From an uncultured Mucilaginibacter sp. (lineage in GTDB: Bacteria > Bacteroidota > Bacteroidia > Sphingobacteriales > Sphingobacteriaceae): a stretch of DNA of 45,716 nt. Positions 34,949-43,275 of the stretch are shown here, one piece after another. The DNA is taken from assembly GCF_903913935.1 (NCBI RefSeq), contig NZ_CAIWNH010000017.1:1-45716 (forward strand), written 5' to 3'. Under the pieces are notes generated by a model. The model was not told the origin of the DNA, made no database searches, and saw only the letters and a program-made list of their open reading frames with translations. Numbering within the stretch: the stretch's first letter is position 1; each line of letters begins with the position of its first letter. The position numbers were made by a program, and so were the translations under genes.

Positions 34949-35949
34949 TATAAGCGTGTTTCCCGTTCAAATTGTTCTTTATTAGCCTCTATCAGCACAG
35001 GATTTGATTTTACCACCGGTAAAGGTATAAAATCATAATGATTAGAACTGATTACCGATTTATGTGATACATGGCGCGGCCCGTCAATCACCCAATCTGA
35101 CGTTTTCTTTTTGTCAAAGCGGCAAGTGTTGCAAATAAATTCTTCCACTTCGCCATATTCATCCTTACGTGCTGTTACACGCAAAACTTCTTCACCTTTA
35201 TACCAAAGGGTTACCTTACCGTTGCAATCTTTATGATCGCATTCTCTGTGCGCTTCAACTGGTTTAGTAAACCAAACACGGTTTTTAAAGCGGAAAGTTT
35301 TGTCAGTTAAGGCGCCAACAGGGCAAACGTCGATCACGTTTCCTGAAAAATCGTTATCAACGGCATGTTGTATATAGGTAGATATTTCAGAATGATCGCC
35401 ACGGTTTAAAATCCCGTGATAACGATGTTCGGTAAGCTGGTTAGCTACGAATACGCAACGATAACAAAGGATACAGCGGGTCATGTGCAGCTGTATTTTA
35501 TCGCCGATATCAATTTTTTCGAAGGTACGACGGTCAAACTCATAACGGGTTTTAACCGCGCCATGCTCAAAACCAAGGTCCTGCAGGTGGCATTCTCCTG
35601 CCTGGTCGCAAATAGGGCAATCCAGCGGGTGGTTTACCAGCAGCATTTCTACGATCCCTTTACGGGCTTCAATAACTTCGGGCGAGGTGATGTTTTGCAC
35701 TTCCATGCCATCCATAACTGTGGTGCGGCATGAAGCCACCAGTTTGGGCATAGGGCGCGGGTCTTTTTCAGATCCTTTGCTCACTTTTACCAAACAGGTA
35801 CGGCATTTACCGCCGCTATCCTTTAGTTTTGAATAATAGCACATCGCAGGCGGAACAATATCGCCACCAATCTGCCTCGCGGCGTTCAGGATGGATGTTC
35901 CCGGTTCTACTTCAATGGCAATGCCATCTATGGTTACTTTAACTGACAT
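34948..35949 (-). CDS. nuoG: NADH-quinone oxidoreductase subunit G, short form
   Basis: Only 333 residues, against about 700-900 for classical NuoG. The N-terminal iron-sulfur part is complete: a [2Fe-2S] set (Cys37, 49, 52, 74), a His-ligated [4Fe-4S] set (His107, Cys111, 114, 120) and a [4Fe-4S] set (Cys159, 162, 165, 209), plus later cysteines at 237, 242, 273 and 276. The large molybdopterin-like domain is missing. The short form is known in Bacteroidetes, so this is not a broken gene. Flanking genes overlap or abut it, consistent with a functional unit. Confidence 0.93.
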   Translation of the reverse strand: MSVKVTIDGIAIEVEPGTSILNAARQIGGDIVPPAMCYYSKLKDSGGKCRTCLVKVSKGSEKDPRPMPKLVASCRTTVMDGMEVQNITSPEVIEARKGIVEMLLVNHPLDCPICDQAGECHLQDLGFEHGAVKTRYEFDRRTFEKIDIGDKIQLHMTRCILCYRCVFVANQLTEHRYHGILNRGDHSEISTYIQHAVDNDFSGNVIDVCPVGALTDKTFRFKNRVWFTKPVEAHRECDHKDCNGKVTLWYKGEEVLRVTARKDEYGEVEEFICNTCRFDKKKTSDWVIDGPRHVSHKSVISSNHYDFIPLPVVKSNPVLIEANKEQFERETRL

Positions 35950-36021
35950 TCTATATTAGTCAAAATTATATTTTCCAACCGTCAATCGCCGCGTTTGCGA
36001 CAGCGACGCTGTTATTATTAT

Positions 36022-37383
36022 TTATGCTACAACTTCCGGTTTCGGCAGCGGATCAGCATAATGCGCCAATCCAAAATTCCTCGTTACCGCTTCCGAAGCA
36101 TTGGTTACATGCCATTCAAATTCGTCCCTGAAATGACGGATGGCGCTGGCCACCGGCCATGCAGCCGCATCGCCCAGCGGACAAATGGTATTTCCTTCAA
36201 TTTTTTTCGATACATCAACCAGCAGGTCCATGTCGCTCATTTTGCCATGGCCGTATTCTAAACGGTGCAATACTTTTTCCATCCACCCGGTACCTTCGCG
36301 GCATGGCGAGCATTGCCCGCAGCTTTCGTGGTGATAAAAACGGGTAAAATTCCATGTATTGCGTACAATGCACTGATCCTCGTCAAAGGCGATAAAACCG
36401 CCTGAGCCCATCATGGTGCCCGTAGCAAAACCACCGTCTGACAATGATTCATAGCTCATCAGGCGTGGTTGGTTATTAATGGTTTTCAGGAAAAGGTTTG
36501 CAGGAAGTATCGGTACGGATGAACCGCCGGCCACAACCGCTTTTAAACGTTTGCCATTGGCGATACCGCCGCAATATTCGTCGGAATATAAAAATTCTTC
36601 GGCTGGCAAGCCCAGGTCAATTTCATAAACGCCAGGATTTTTAACGTTGCCGCCAGCTGAGATCAATTTGGTCCCGGTACTGCGGCCAATGCCTATTTTG
36701 GCATATTCTTCCCCGCCTTCGTTGATGATCGGAACAACTGCTGCAATTGATTCCACGTTATTTACTACTGTAGGGCAGCCATATAAACCGGCAATAGCGG
36801 GAAATGGCGGTTTGATGCGTGGATTACCGCGCTTGCCTTCCAGTGATTCCAGTAAAGCGGTTTCTTCGCCGCAGATATAGGCGCCACCGCCCGGTTGCAC
36901 ATATAGTTCAAGATCGTAGCCTGAGCCTAAAATGTTTTTACCAAGGAAACCAGCATTTTTTGCTTCCGCGATTGCTTTTTCAAGGATTCTGATCTGCGGC
37001 ATCATTTCACCGCGAACGTAGATATAGGATACTTTAGCGCCAAGGGCATAGCTTGCAGTGATCATCCCTTCAATTAATAAGTGGGGGATATAGGTCATCA
37101 GGTAGCGGTCCTTAAAAGTTCCTGGTTCTGATTCATCTGCATTGCAAACCAGGTAGCGGGCAACACCTTCCGGTTTAGCCAGAAAGCTCCATTTCATCCC
37201 GGTAGGGAAACCCGCGCCGCCACGGCCGCGCAGCCCCGATTTCTTAACTTCTTCAACCACTTCGTCGGGCGACATGGTTTTTAAAGCTTTTTCAACCGAA
37301 GCATAGCCGCCTTTTGAGCGGTAAACATCAAAAGTATTGATGCCGGGTACGTTGATGTGTTCTAATAGTAATTTACGTGCCAT
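36022..37383 (-). CDS. nuoF: NADH-quinone oxidoreductase subunit F
   Basis: 453 residues. The NADH/FMN site is GLRGRGGAGFPTGMKWSF, followed by the FMN-binding NADESEPGTFKDR and GGGAYICGEETALLESLEG, and the N3 cluster lies in HESCGQCSPCREGTGW plus TICPLGDAA. It receives electrons from NADH. It lies 5 bases after the 60-residue membrane protein at 37389, so that small gene is within the operon. Confidence 0.97.
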   Translation of the reverse strand: MARKLLLEHINVPGINTFDVYRSKGGYASVEKALKTMSPDEVVEEVKKSGLRGRGGAGFPTGMKWSFLAKPEGVARYLVCNADESEPGTFKDRYLMTYIPHLLIEGMITASYALGAKVSYIYVRGEMMPQIRILEKAIAEAKNAGFLGKNILGSGYDLELYVQPGGGAYICGEETALLESLEGKRGNPRIKPPFPAIAGLYGCPTVVNNVESIAAVVPIINEGGEEYAKIGIGRSTGTKLISAGGNVKNPGVYEIDLGLPAEEFLYSDEYCGGIANGKRLKAVVAGGSSVPILPANLFLKTINNQPRLMSYESLSDGGFATGTMMGSGGFIAFDEDQCIVRNTWNFTRFYHHESCGQCSPCREGTGWMEKVLHRLEYGHGKMSDMDLLVDVSKKIEGNTICPLGDAAAWPVASAIRHFRDEFEWHVTNASEAVTRNFGLAHYADPLPKPEVVA

Positions 37384-37388
37384 TACTG

Positions 37389-37571
37389 TTAATAAATTTT
37401 GCCGGTTAATTTATACCCGGCTATATGTTGTGCCGCACAATTTGACAGAATTAATACGGTAATTAAACCTATGATTAAATTGTTATGCGGCTGAATATTC
37501 CAAAACAAAAACAACATGATCCCGCTGATTAAAGCCGAATCCCATACAATTAATTTTATTCTGTTGTTCAT
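37389..37571 (-). CDS. Small two-span membrane protein in the nuo operon (A)
   Basis: 60 residues, starting at ATG 37571, with two hydrophobic segments (about 7-25 and 32-48) and a short basic tail ending HIAGYKLTGKIY. It lies 31 bases after the companion gene at 37603 and 5 bases before nuoF, so it is transcribed inside the complex I operon. Its C-terminus shares a (H/Q)HI-x2-Y-x2-T-x2-Y pattern with the companion. No known family recognised. It may be an accessory or assembly subunit. Confidence 0.65.
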   Translation of the reverse strand: MNNRIKLIVWDSALISGIMLFLFWNIQPHNNLIIGLITVLILSNCAAQHIAGYKLTGKIY

Positions 37572-37602
37572 TTATTTTTTATCTACTTATAACGTCGCCA
37601 GG

Positions 37603-37785
37603 CTAATACAAGCGTTTTGTATGCCTGTAGTGGTTGATATGCCTGATAATGCTGCTGGCAACAGCAATAATTATCAGGAACTTCAGGAACACCGGTATTT
37701 GATCGATGCTTTCGTTGGTTAAATTGATAACAGCTACGGTTACAACCAATAAAGTATCTGACACAACTAAAGCTGTTCCTGTCAT
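37603..37785 (-). CDS. Small two-span membrane protein in the nuo operon (B)
   Basis: 60 residues from ATG 37785, two bases after the nuoE stop in TAATAATG, so translation is probably coupled. Hydrophobic segments span about 6-20 and 30-48, and the tail RHINHYRHTKRLY echoes the neighbour at 37389. The two look like a diverged tandem pair. No domain recognised. Their fixed place between nuoE and nuoF suggests a link to complex I or its membrane environment. Confidence 0.65.
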   Translation of the reverse strand: MTGTALVVSDTLLVVTVAVINLTNESIDQIPVFLKFLIIIAVASSIIRHINHYRHTKRLY

Positions 37786-37787
37786 TA

Positions 37788-38312
37788 TTAATTTTTGCCT
37801 TTCGCTTTTAATTCCGCAATCAGCTTATCAACCCCCTCGTTTGTTAAATTTTCATAAAATGTATATTCGGGACCAATTTGTAAAACCGGGCCGAAACCGC
37901 AGGCAGCAAGGCATTCAACACCCCGCCAGCTAAACAGGCCGTCGGAAGTAACTTCACCTTCCTTAACGCCCAGTTTCTCTTCAATATGGTCCATTATTTT
38001 TTCAGCGCCCACCAGGCAGCAAGGGCCGGTGCGGCAAACCTCCAATACGTATTTGCCTTGCGGGCGCATAAAGTACATGGAGTAAAAAGTGGCTACTTCG
38101 TATACTTCAATCGATTGGATACTGAGGTATTCAGCAACAGTATCCATAGCAGCTGCGCTAAGCCAACCCAATTCAGCCTGTACAAGGTGCAAAATGGGCA
38201 ATAAAGCCGATTTTTGCTTCCCTTCGGGATAACGGCTTACGATTTCATCGAACTTTTTTAACAGTTCCGGCGAAAATTCAACCGGCGCCTGGGTTTCTTC
38301 AACTCTAAGCAT
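37788..38312 (-). CDS. nuoE: NADH-quinone oxidoreductase subunit E
   Basis: 174 residues with a thioredoxin-like [2Fe-2S] domain. The cluster ligands lie in CRTGPCCLVG and CLAACGFGPVLQI (N1a). The N-terminal helical part, LLPILHLVQAELGWLS, is typical of NuoE. It overlaps the end of nuoD by 8 bases and is followed by the small membrane proteins. Confidence 0.95.
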   Translation of the reverse strand: MLRVEETQAPVEFSPELLKKFDEIVSRYPEGKQKSALLPILHLVQAELGWLSAAAMDTVAEYLSIQSIEVYEVATFYSMYFMRPQGKYVLEVCRTGPCCLVGAEKIMDHIEEKLGVKEGEVTSDGLFSWRGVECLAACGFGPVLQIGPEYTFYENLTNEGVDKLIAELKAKGKN

Positions 38313-39516
38313 CTAACTCTCCGGCTATAACGTTTAAACTACTCATGTTAATTATCGCATCTGATAACAGCATGCCGCGGCTCATCGGCGCGTACATCTG
38401 GTAATTAATGAAGCTTGGCCGGCGGAAATGCAAACGGTAAGGCGAGCGTCCGCCGTCGTTTACCAGGTAAAAGCCCAATTCGCCGTTACCACCTTCAACC
38501 GAGTGGTAAACTTCTGTATTTGGTGTAGGTATTTCGCCCATCACTATTTTAAAGTGATAGATCAGCGCTTCCATATTATTATATACATCCTCTTTCGGAG
38601 GCAGGTAAAAGTCAGGTACATCCGCGTGGAAAATATCCGAAGGCTCGTTTTCAAGTTTAACCAATGCCTGCTCAATCAGGCGCAAGCTTTGCCACATTTC
38701 TTCCTGGCGTACCAGGTAACGGCTGTAAACATCGCCGTTTTCGCCCACGGGTACTTCAAAATCAAATTCCTCATATGAGCAATAAGGGTTCATTGCCCTT
38801 ACATCATAATCAACACCTGTTGCACGTAATATCGGCCCGCTCCAGCTGTAGCTAATCGCGTCTTCGGCGGTTACTGCTGCAACATCCTTGGTACGGTCAA
38901 TAAATATGCGGTTACGTTTGGTGAGGTTTTCAAACTCCTTTAAAACAACCGGGTATTCTTTTAAAAACTTACGCAGTTTTCTGAAAGCGATGGCATTGAA
39001 ATTACGTTCGAAACCGCCTATACGGCCAATATTGGTGGTAAGGCGCGAACCGCAAACCTCTTCGTAAATTTCATAGATAGCCTCGCGGTATTCCATTACG
39101 TAAAAGAAGCCTGTAGCGGCACCTGTATCAACAGCGAGTACGCTGTTACAGATCAAATGGTCGGCAATACGTGCCAGTTCCATAATAATGATCCGCAGGT
39201 AATCAACACGTTTTGGCGTTTGTATGCCCAGTAATTTTTCAACTGTCATGTGCCAGCCCATGTTATTGATGGGCGATGAGCAGTAGTTTAACCTGTCGGT
39301 TAATGGGGTGATCTGGTAAAACGGCCGGTGTTCGGCAATTTTTTCAAAAGCACGGTGGATGTAGCCTATGGTGGATACGCCGCTTACAATTCTTTCGCCA
39401 TCCAGTTGCAGCACATTTTGGAATACACCATGTGTGGCAGGGTGGGTTGGGCCCAGGTTAAGGGTTGAAAGCTCGGTTTGCGGATCGTTATCTGTATATA
39501 CCGGATGGTTCTGCAT
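38305..39516 (-). CDS. nuoD: NADH-quinone oxidoreductase subunit D (49 kDa)
   Basis: 403 residues. Family landmarks are LNLGPTHPATHGVFQ (quinone-site His), YIHRAFEKIAEHRPFYQI, the diagnostic R-x-G region GSRLTTNIGRIGG, and a late LNVIAGELDA. It forms the quinone-binding chamber with NuoB. It is separate from nuoC here, unlike the NuoCD fusion of enterobacteria. The downstream nuoE overlaps its 3' end. Confidence 0.96.
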   Translation of the reverse strand: MQNHPVYTDNDPQTELSTLNLGPTHPATHGVFQNVLQLDGERIVSGVSTIGYIHRAFEKIAEHRPFYQITPLTDRLNYCSSPINNMGWHMTVEKLLGIQTPKRVDYLRIIIMELARIADHLICNSVLAVDTGAATGFFYVMEYREAIYEIYEEVCGSRLTTNIGRIGGFERNFNAIAFRKLRKFLKEYPVVLKEFENLTKRNRIFIDRTKDVAAVTAEDAISYSWSGPILRATGVDYDVRAMNPYCSYEEFDFEVPVGENGDVYSRYLVRQEEMWQSLRLIEQALVKLENEPSDIFHADVPDFYLPPKEDVYNNMEALIYHFKIVMGEIPTPNTEVYHSVEGGNGELGFYLVNDGGRSPYRLHFRRPSFINYQMYAPMSRGMLLSDAIINMSSLNVIAGELDA

Positions 39517-39521
39517 TGCTT

Positions 39522-40025
39522 TTATCTTCCAAAAAAATAATCTTTTTTATCAACACGGTTAGGGTCTTCCAGCGGGAATTCTTTTCGCATCGGGAAGGCC
39601 GTCATGTCGTCAACATTTAATATCCTTCGTAAGTCAGGGTGCCCGTCAAATATCACCCCAAAAAGGTCATACGTTTCGCGTTCCATCCAGTTGGCGCCGT
39701 TCCAGATATTGGTGGCGGTTGGGATATGCACATCGGCATCTTCCAAAAATACCTTTATCCTTCCGCGTACATTATTTACCAGGCTATGCAAATGGTAAAT
39801 TACCCCGATAGGTTTTGGCAGTTCGGGGTAATGGATAGCGGTAATATCTGTTAAATAAATAAACTGTAATGCGGCATCGTTTTTTAACCAGGTTAGCAGA
39901 TCAATGATCTGGTCGCGACCGGTCTCAAAGGTTAATAAGCCAAATGGTTCGCCAAGGAGGGTTACCTGGTCACTATATTTTTCGCTGATCTTTTTTACAA
40001 GATCTTCGTTTGTTAATTTACCCAT
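39522..40025 (-). CDS. nuoC: NADH-quinone oxidoreductase subunit C (30 kDa)
   Basis: 167 residues, the size of a stand-alone NuoC. Conserved segments are ANWMERETYDLFGVIFDGHPDLRRIL and the C-terminal FPMRKEFPLEDPNRVDKKDYFFGR. Its ATG overlaps the nuoB stop (TAATG). Stand-alone C next to D is the common non-fused arrangement. Confidence 0.95.
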   Translation of the reverse strand: MGKLTNEDLVKKISEKYSDQVTLLGEPFGLLTFETGRDQIIDLLTWLKNDAALQFIYLTDITAIHYPELPKPIGVIYHLHSLVNNVRGRIKVFLEDADVHIPTATNIWNGANWMERETYDLFGVIFDGHPDLRRILNVDDMTAFPMRKEFPLEDPNRVDKKDYFFGR

Positions 40026-40567
40026 TATTGAATTCCGTATGAAGCTAGTAGTTCCTGATATTTTGGCTCATTCCTGCGGCGCAAAGTTTCTGATTGCACC
40101 AGTTTTTGAATTTGTATGAAGCCGTCAATAATGGCTTCGGGGCGTGGCGGACAGCCGGGCACGTAAACGTCAACCGGTATCACTTCGTCAATTCCCTGTA
40201 AAACAGAATAAGTATCAAAAATACCGCCGCTTGATGCGCAGGCGCCAACGGCCATTACCCAGCGTGGTTCAGCCATTTGCAGGTAAACCTGGCGCAAAAC
40301 AGGGCCCATTTTTTTGGAGATGGTACCCATCACCATTAAAAGGTCGGCCTGGCGGGGCGAAAAGCTTAACCTTTCGGCGCCAAAACGGGCCAGGTCATAA
40401 TGTGGCGACATAGTAGCCATAAATTCGATCCCGCAGCATGAAGTAGCAAATGGCAGTGGCCATAATGAATATGAACGCGCTAAACCTATTGCTTTATCAA
40501 CCGAAGTAGCAAAGAAACCTGCTCCTTCTACGCCCGCAGGGGCATCAACTAACTGAATTTCACTCAT
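40025..40567 (-). CDS. nuoB: NADH-quinone oxidoreductase subunit B
   Basis: 180 residues. The N2 cluster ligands are the tandem cysteines of ATSCCGIEFMA, a Cys in VGACASSGG and the final VPGCPPRPEAI. It hands electrons to quinone with NuoD. A candidate promoter lies 46 bases upstream of its ATG (40613-40620), because 191 bases separate it from nuoA. Confidence 0.96.
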   Translation of the reverse strand: MSEIQLVDAPAGVEGAGFFATSVDKAIGLARSYSLWPLPFATSCCGIEFMATMSPHYDLARFGAERLSFSPRQADLLMVMGTISKKMGPVLRQVYLQMAEPRWVMAVGACASSGGIFDTYSVLQGIDEVIPVDVYVPGCPPRPEAIIDGFIQIQKLVQSETLRRRNEPKYQELLASYGIQ

Positions 40568-40612
40568 GATCTATATCAAACAAAAACCCGTCCTAAATTG
40601 ACTATGTGGTTG

Positions 40613-40620
40613 CAAATTTA
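40613..40620 (-). promoter_or_regulatory. Candidate Bacteroidetes -7 box upstream of nuoB
   Basis: On the minus strand this reads TAAATTTG, an exact match to the Bacteroidetes TAnnTTTG consensus, ending 45 bases before the nuoB ATG. A clear -33 TTG element is not obvious. It could start the nuoB-N transcript separately from nuoA. Confidence 0.35.
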
Positions 40621-40758
40621 CAATAAATAACTAATGTATAAGATACACTTTGCAATATGGTATTTATATTTAGAATTAGTCTAAACAGGATAATTTAACT
40701 GCAAGCTTATATAAATAACCCCAGGTAGAGGGTGTATTAATACCAGATTGGACAAATG

Positions 40759-41130
40759 TTAATCCCAGTCAAGTGCGCCTTTTTTTATAACATAGATAAA
40801 GCCCAGCAGCAGGGTGCCCATAAAAATGAACATTTCTATCATGCCTTGCTGGCCAAGGTCCTTAAAGTTGACTGCCCAGGGGTACATGAAAATTACTTCC
40901 ACATCAAACAATACAAATAGGATGGCTACCAGGAAATATTTGATGGAGATAGGGGTACGCGCGTTACCGATTACCTCGATACCCGATTCAAAGGTGGTTA
41001 ACTTATCTTTCGTTTTGCGTGTGGGGCCCAATTTATGGGTAAAAAACATGGTGACAACCACAAAGGCCAATGCCACGATCATTTGAAAAATGATGGGCAA
41101 ATAATTTACGGGCAAACTATGTATTTCCAT
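40759..41130 (-). CDS. nuoA: NADH-quinone oxidoreductase subunit A
   Basis: A 123-residue, three-helix membrane subunit. It has FESGIEVIGNARTPISIKYFLVAILFVLFDVEVIFMYPWA, the strongly conserved NuoA core. I chose ATG 41130 (MEIHSLPV) over a TTG five codons upstream. A TATATTTG box on the minus strand lies only five bases before the ATG. The 191-base gap to nuoB is unusual for an otherwise tightly packed operon. Confidence 0.95.
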   Translation of the reverse strand: MEIHSLPVNYLPIIFQMIVALAFVVVTMFFTHKLGPTRKTKDKLTTFESGIEVIGNARTPISIKYFLVAILFVLFDVEVIFMYPWAVNFKDLGQQGMIEMFIFMGTLLLGFIYVIKKGALDWD

Positions 41131-41158
41131 GTTGCAAATATACAAACGGAACGATAAT

Positions 41159-41198
41159 AAAAAAGCCTCCCTGATGTTTTATCAGCGAGGCTTTTTTT
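41159..41198 (-). terminator. Intrinsic terminator after the TPR gene
   Basis: GCCTC C CTGAT and ATCAG C GAGGC pair (10 base pairs, one mismatch) around a GTTTT loop, with an A-run on the left and a T-run on the right. On the minus strand it ends the TPR gene transcript just before nuoA. Confidence 0.8.
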
Positions 41199-41214
41199 AT
41201 TTATGGAATGGGTT

Positions 41215-42951
41215 TTACTTTGCTTTTCCTGAAGTTTGAAAGTAATAGGTAACCCGGGCATCAGTCGGGTCAAGTTCCTTCGCTTTGTTAAAATAATCCA
41301 GGGCTTTGGCGTGGTCCTTATCTTTAAATTCAGCATAGTTGCCTAAATAAACATAGGAATCAACCAAATTACTTTTGGTAGTTTCATCAGGTGTACCGCC
41401 TTTAGCCAATACCAACTGGATGTATTGTTCGTAAAAAGGTTTTGCCAATCCTTTGATGTTGTTCCTGTCGCCTGAATCTTCAAAATCCTTCACCTGCGCC
41501 TGGTAATATACAACGCTAACGTTAGGACTGGCCAGTTTACGCTGAACATAGGTAAAAGCTGAATCGGCTTTTGTAAGCAATGTCGTATCTGGTATATAGG
41601 TCTTAACAGTTTGTGATTTGCGAGCCTGTGCTAAATAGGCTTCGTAAAAACTATAACCCTCGTTAAAATGGTCTTTCAGTTTAGCGTGAGAAGATTTTTG
41701 CCCATAAACATGATAAGCATCTGCTGCTTCCTGGTATTTTTTCAGGCTAAATAAAGAAGTTGCTATATCGCCATAAACATCTACCTGCGTGGTATCCAGT
41801 GTTAAAGCTTTGCGAAGGTCAAGTACGCCTAATGAATCTTTTTTAAGAGCCAGCTCTATCTTGCCTAATTTTAAATAATCTGTAGGGATCAAACGTTTTG
41901 GATCTGCCTGGGTAACCCATTTGGTTAAAGCGGCTTCGCCAGCAGGATAGTCCTTGTTTTCCAGGGCGGCATAACCTAAATAGCGGTAAACCCTTAAGTT
42001 AGATCTTGACGCGCCCGATAGGTCAGTTGCAACCTTTTGCAGGGTTACATAATCTTTTGCGGTGATCAAAAAGTCAGCATAGCGCATTTGCGATTCAACC
42101 GAGTAATCAGTAAGGCTGATGTATTTTTTATAGTTATCAGCTGCTTCCTGAATTTTGGCATCATGTATGGCGGGGTCAGTATCGGCCCAGCGTAAATCAG
42201 TTTCGGCCCATTCGCGATAGGCGGGTCCATAGTTAGGATCGATTGTCAACGCTGCCTTAAACTGGGTTACGGCGCCGTCAAAGTTGTCTGCAAATTTCCA
42301 TAATACACCCTCAGCAACATTTGCTGAAGCCGATTTAGGGTCAATTGCCAATGCTGATGAGTAAGCGCTATAAGCATCATTGCTGCTTAATTGCGAGCGG
42401 TAGGCATCGCCAAGCGCTGTTAATACCTCTGCATCACGCGGATTGGCAGCTTTGCCCTGGTTTAATGCTGCAATAGCAGCATTTGCATCGGCCTGGCTTA
42501 CAGCAGATCCTTTAGGACCAATACTGCTGCCGCTAACAGGTAACAAGTACGACAAACCTATATATAAAAAAGGCGTGCTGTTTTTCTTTCCTGCAAGGGT
42601 TATTGCCGCGTTAAAATTTGTTGTAGCGGTGCTATTGTCTTTTTCAATATGGGCAGCAGCTCCCAAACCAACATAATTTAATGCTGATTTGCTGTTTACA
42701 GCAAGTCCTTTGTTGAAAATCGTTTTGGCTGAGTCCAGATAATCCTGCTTCAGATATACCCAACCCAGGTAAAAATAGTTTTCATCTTTATCTGCCTGCG
42801 TAACCGTCAGGTTTTTTAGCATCGATTTAGCCTTCTGGTATTGTTCGGCATCAATTGCTTTTTTGGCATCTGCTAAACTTTGAGCAAAAACTGATGAACC
42901 TATAAATAACAGTCCTAACCCTGAGGCGGCTATTTTACTGATCATTTTCAT
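41215..42951 (-). CDS. Secreted/periplasmic tetratricopeptide repeat protein
   Basis: 578 residues with a cleavable signal peptide (SVFAQ, residues 20-24). The body is made of repeated 34-residue TPR helices; for example the last one reads AKALDYFNKAKELDPTDARV. The TPR array probably acts as a protein-binding scaffold in the periplasm or at the outer membrane. It follows the PstS-like/TonB/ExbD genes on the same strand, an arrangement seen in other Bacteroidetes. It ends in a clear terminator. Specific partners are unknown. Confidence 0.85.
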   Translation of the reverse strand: MKMISKIAASGLGLLFIGSSVFAQSLADAKKAIDAEQYQKAKSMLKNLTVTQADKDENYFYLGWVYLKQDYLDSAKTIFNKGLAVNSKSALNYVGLGAAAHIEKDNSTATTNFNAAITLAGKKNSTPFLYIGLSYLLPVSGSSIGPKGSAVSQADANAAIAALNQGKAANPRDAEVLTALGDAYRSQLSSNDAYSAYSSALAIDPKSASANVAEGVLWKFADNFDGAVTQFKAALTIDPNYGPAYREWAETDLRWADTDPAIHDAKIQEAADNYKKYISLTDYSVESQMRYADFLITAKDYVTLQKVATDLSGASRSNLRVYRYLGYAALENKDYPAGEAALTKWVTQADPKRLIPTDYLKLGKIELALKKDSLGVLDLRKALTLDTTQVDVYGDIATSLFSLKKYQEAADAYHVYGQKSSHAKLKDHFNEGYSFYEAYLAQARKSQTVKTYIPDTTLLTKADSAFTYVQRKLASPNVSVVYYQAQVKDFEDSGDRNNIKGLAKPFYEQYIQLVLAKGGTPDETTKSNLVDSYVYLGNYAEFKDKDHAKALDYFNKAKELDPTDARVTYYFQTSGKAK

Positions 42952-43275
42952 TTTTATTAGTTAATTCGTTATCGTTTTATGTTTAATTGCGTTCTGTCAG
43001 CAGCAGCATATTTACTTTTTATTTTAATGTTTCAGTAAACCAGCGGTACTTCCCTCATTCTTATAATTGTTTTCTTAGCATTAACTGCTAAATTACTAAT
43101 TAATTGTTTTTTACTGCAACATTGTGACTTTAGAAATGTTTTTCCCCTTGAAACAGTATGTAAAAAAACATTTTTTTTTGGATAATCCTGCAATATTATA
43201 TTTTTTAGATTGATTTTGCCGGTACAAGTTTAAACAAGTTTATACAAAATAAATAAACCCGGTTAACTGTTTCAG
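42952..43275. other. 324-base AT-rich intergenic region with a 10-bp direct repeat
   Basis: No coding frame is convincing here. It lies upstream of the TPR gene and downstream of the PstS-like gene, both on the minus strand, and should hold the TPR promoter. Two copies of ACAAGTTTA (43224-43232 and 43234-43242) lie one helical turn apart; on the minus strand each reads TAAACTTG, one base from the -7 consensus. Confidence 0.35.

Noticed and set aside
34948-35949. NuoG as a truncated pseudogene
   Set aside because: All cluster ligands are present, neighbouring genes overlap it, and short NuoG proteins are normal in Bacteroidetes.
37516-37933. Plus-strand frames opposite the two small nuo-operon genes and nuoE
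   Set aside because: They lie antisense to tightly packed minus-strand genes and show no membrane or domain pattern of their own.
41135-41142. TATATTTG as the nuoA promoter
   Set aside because: It matches TAnnTTTG but ends only five bases before the nuoA ATG and has no evident -33 element; a leaderless start is possible but not supported enough to list.
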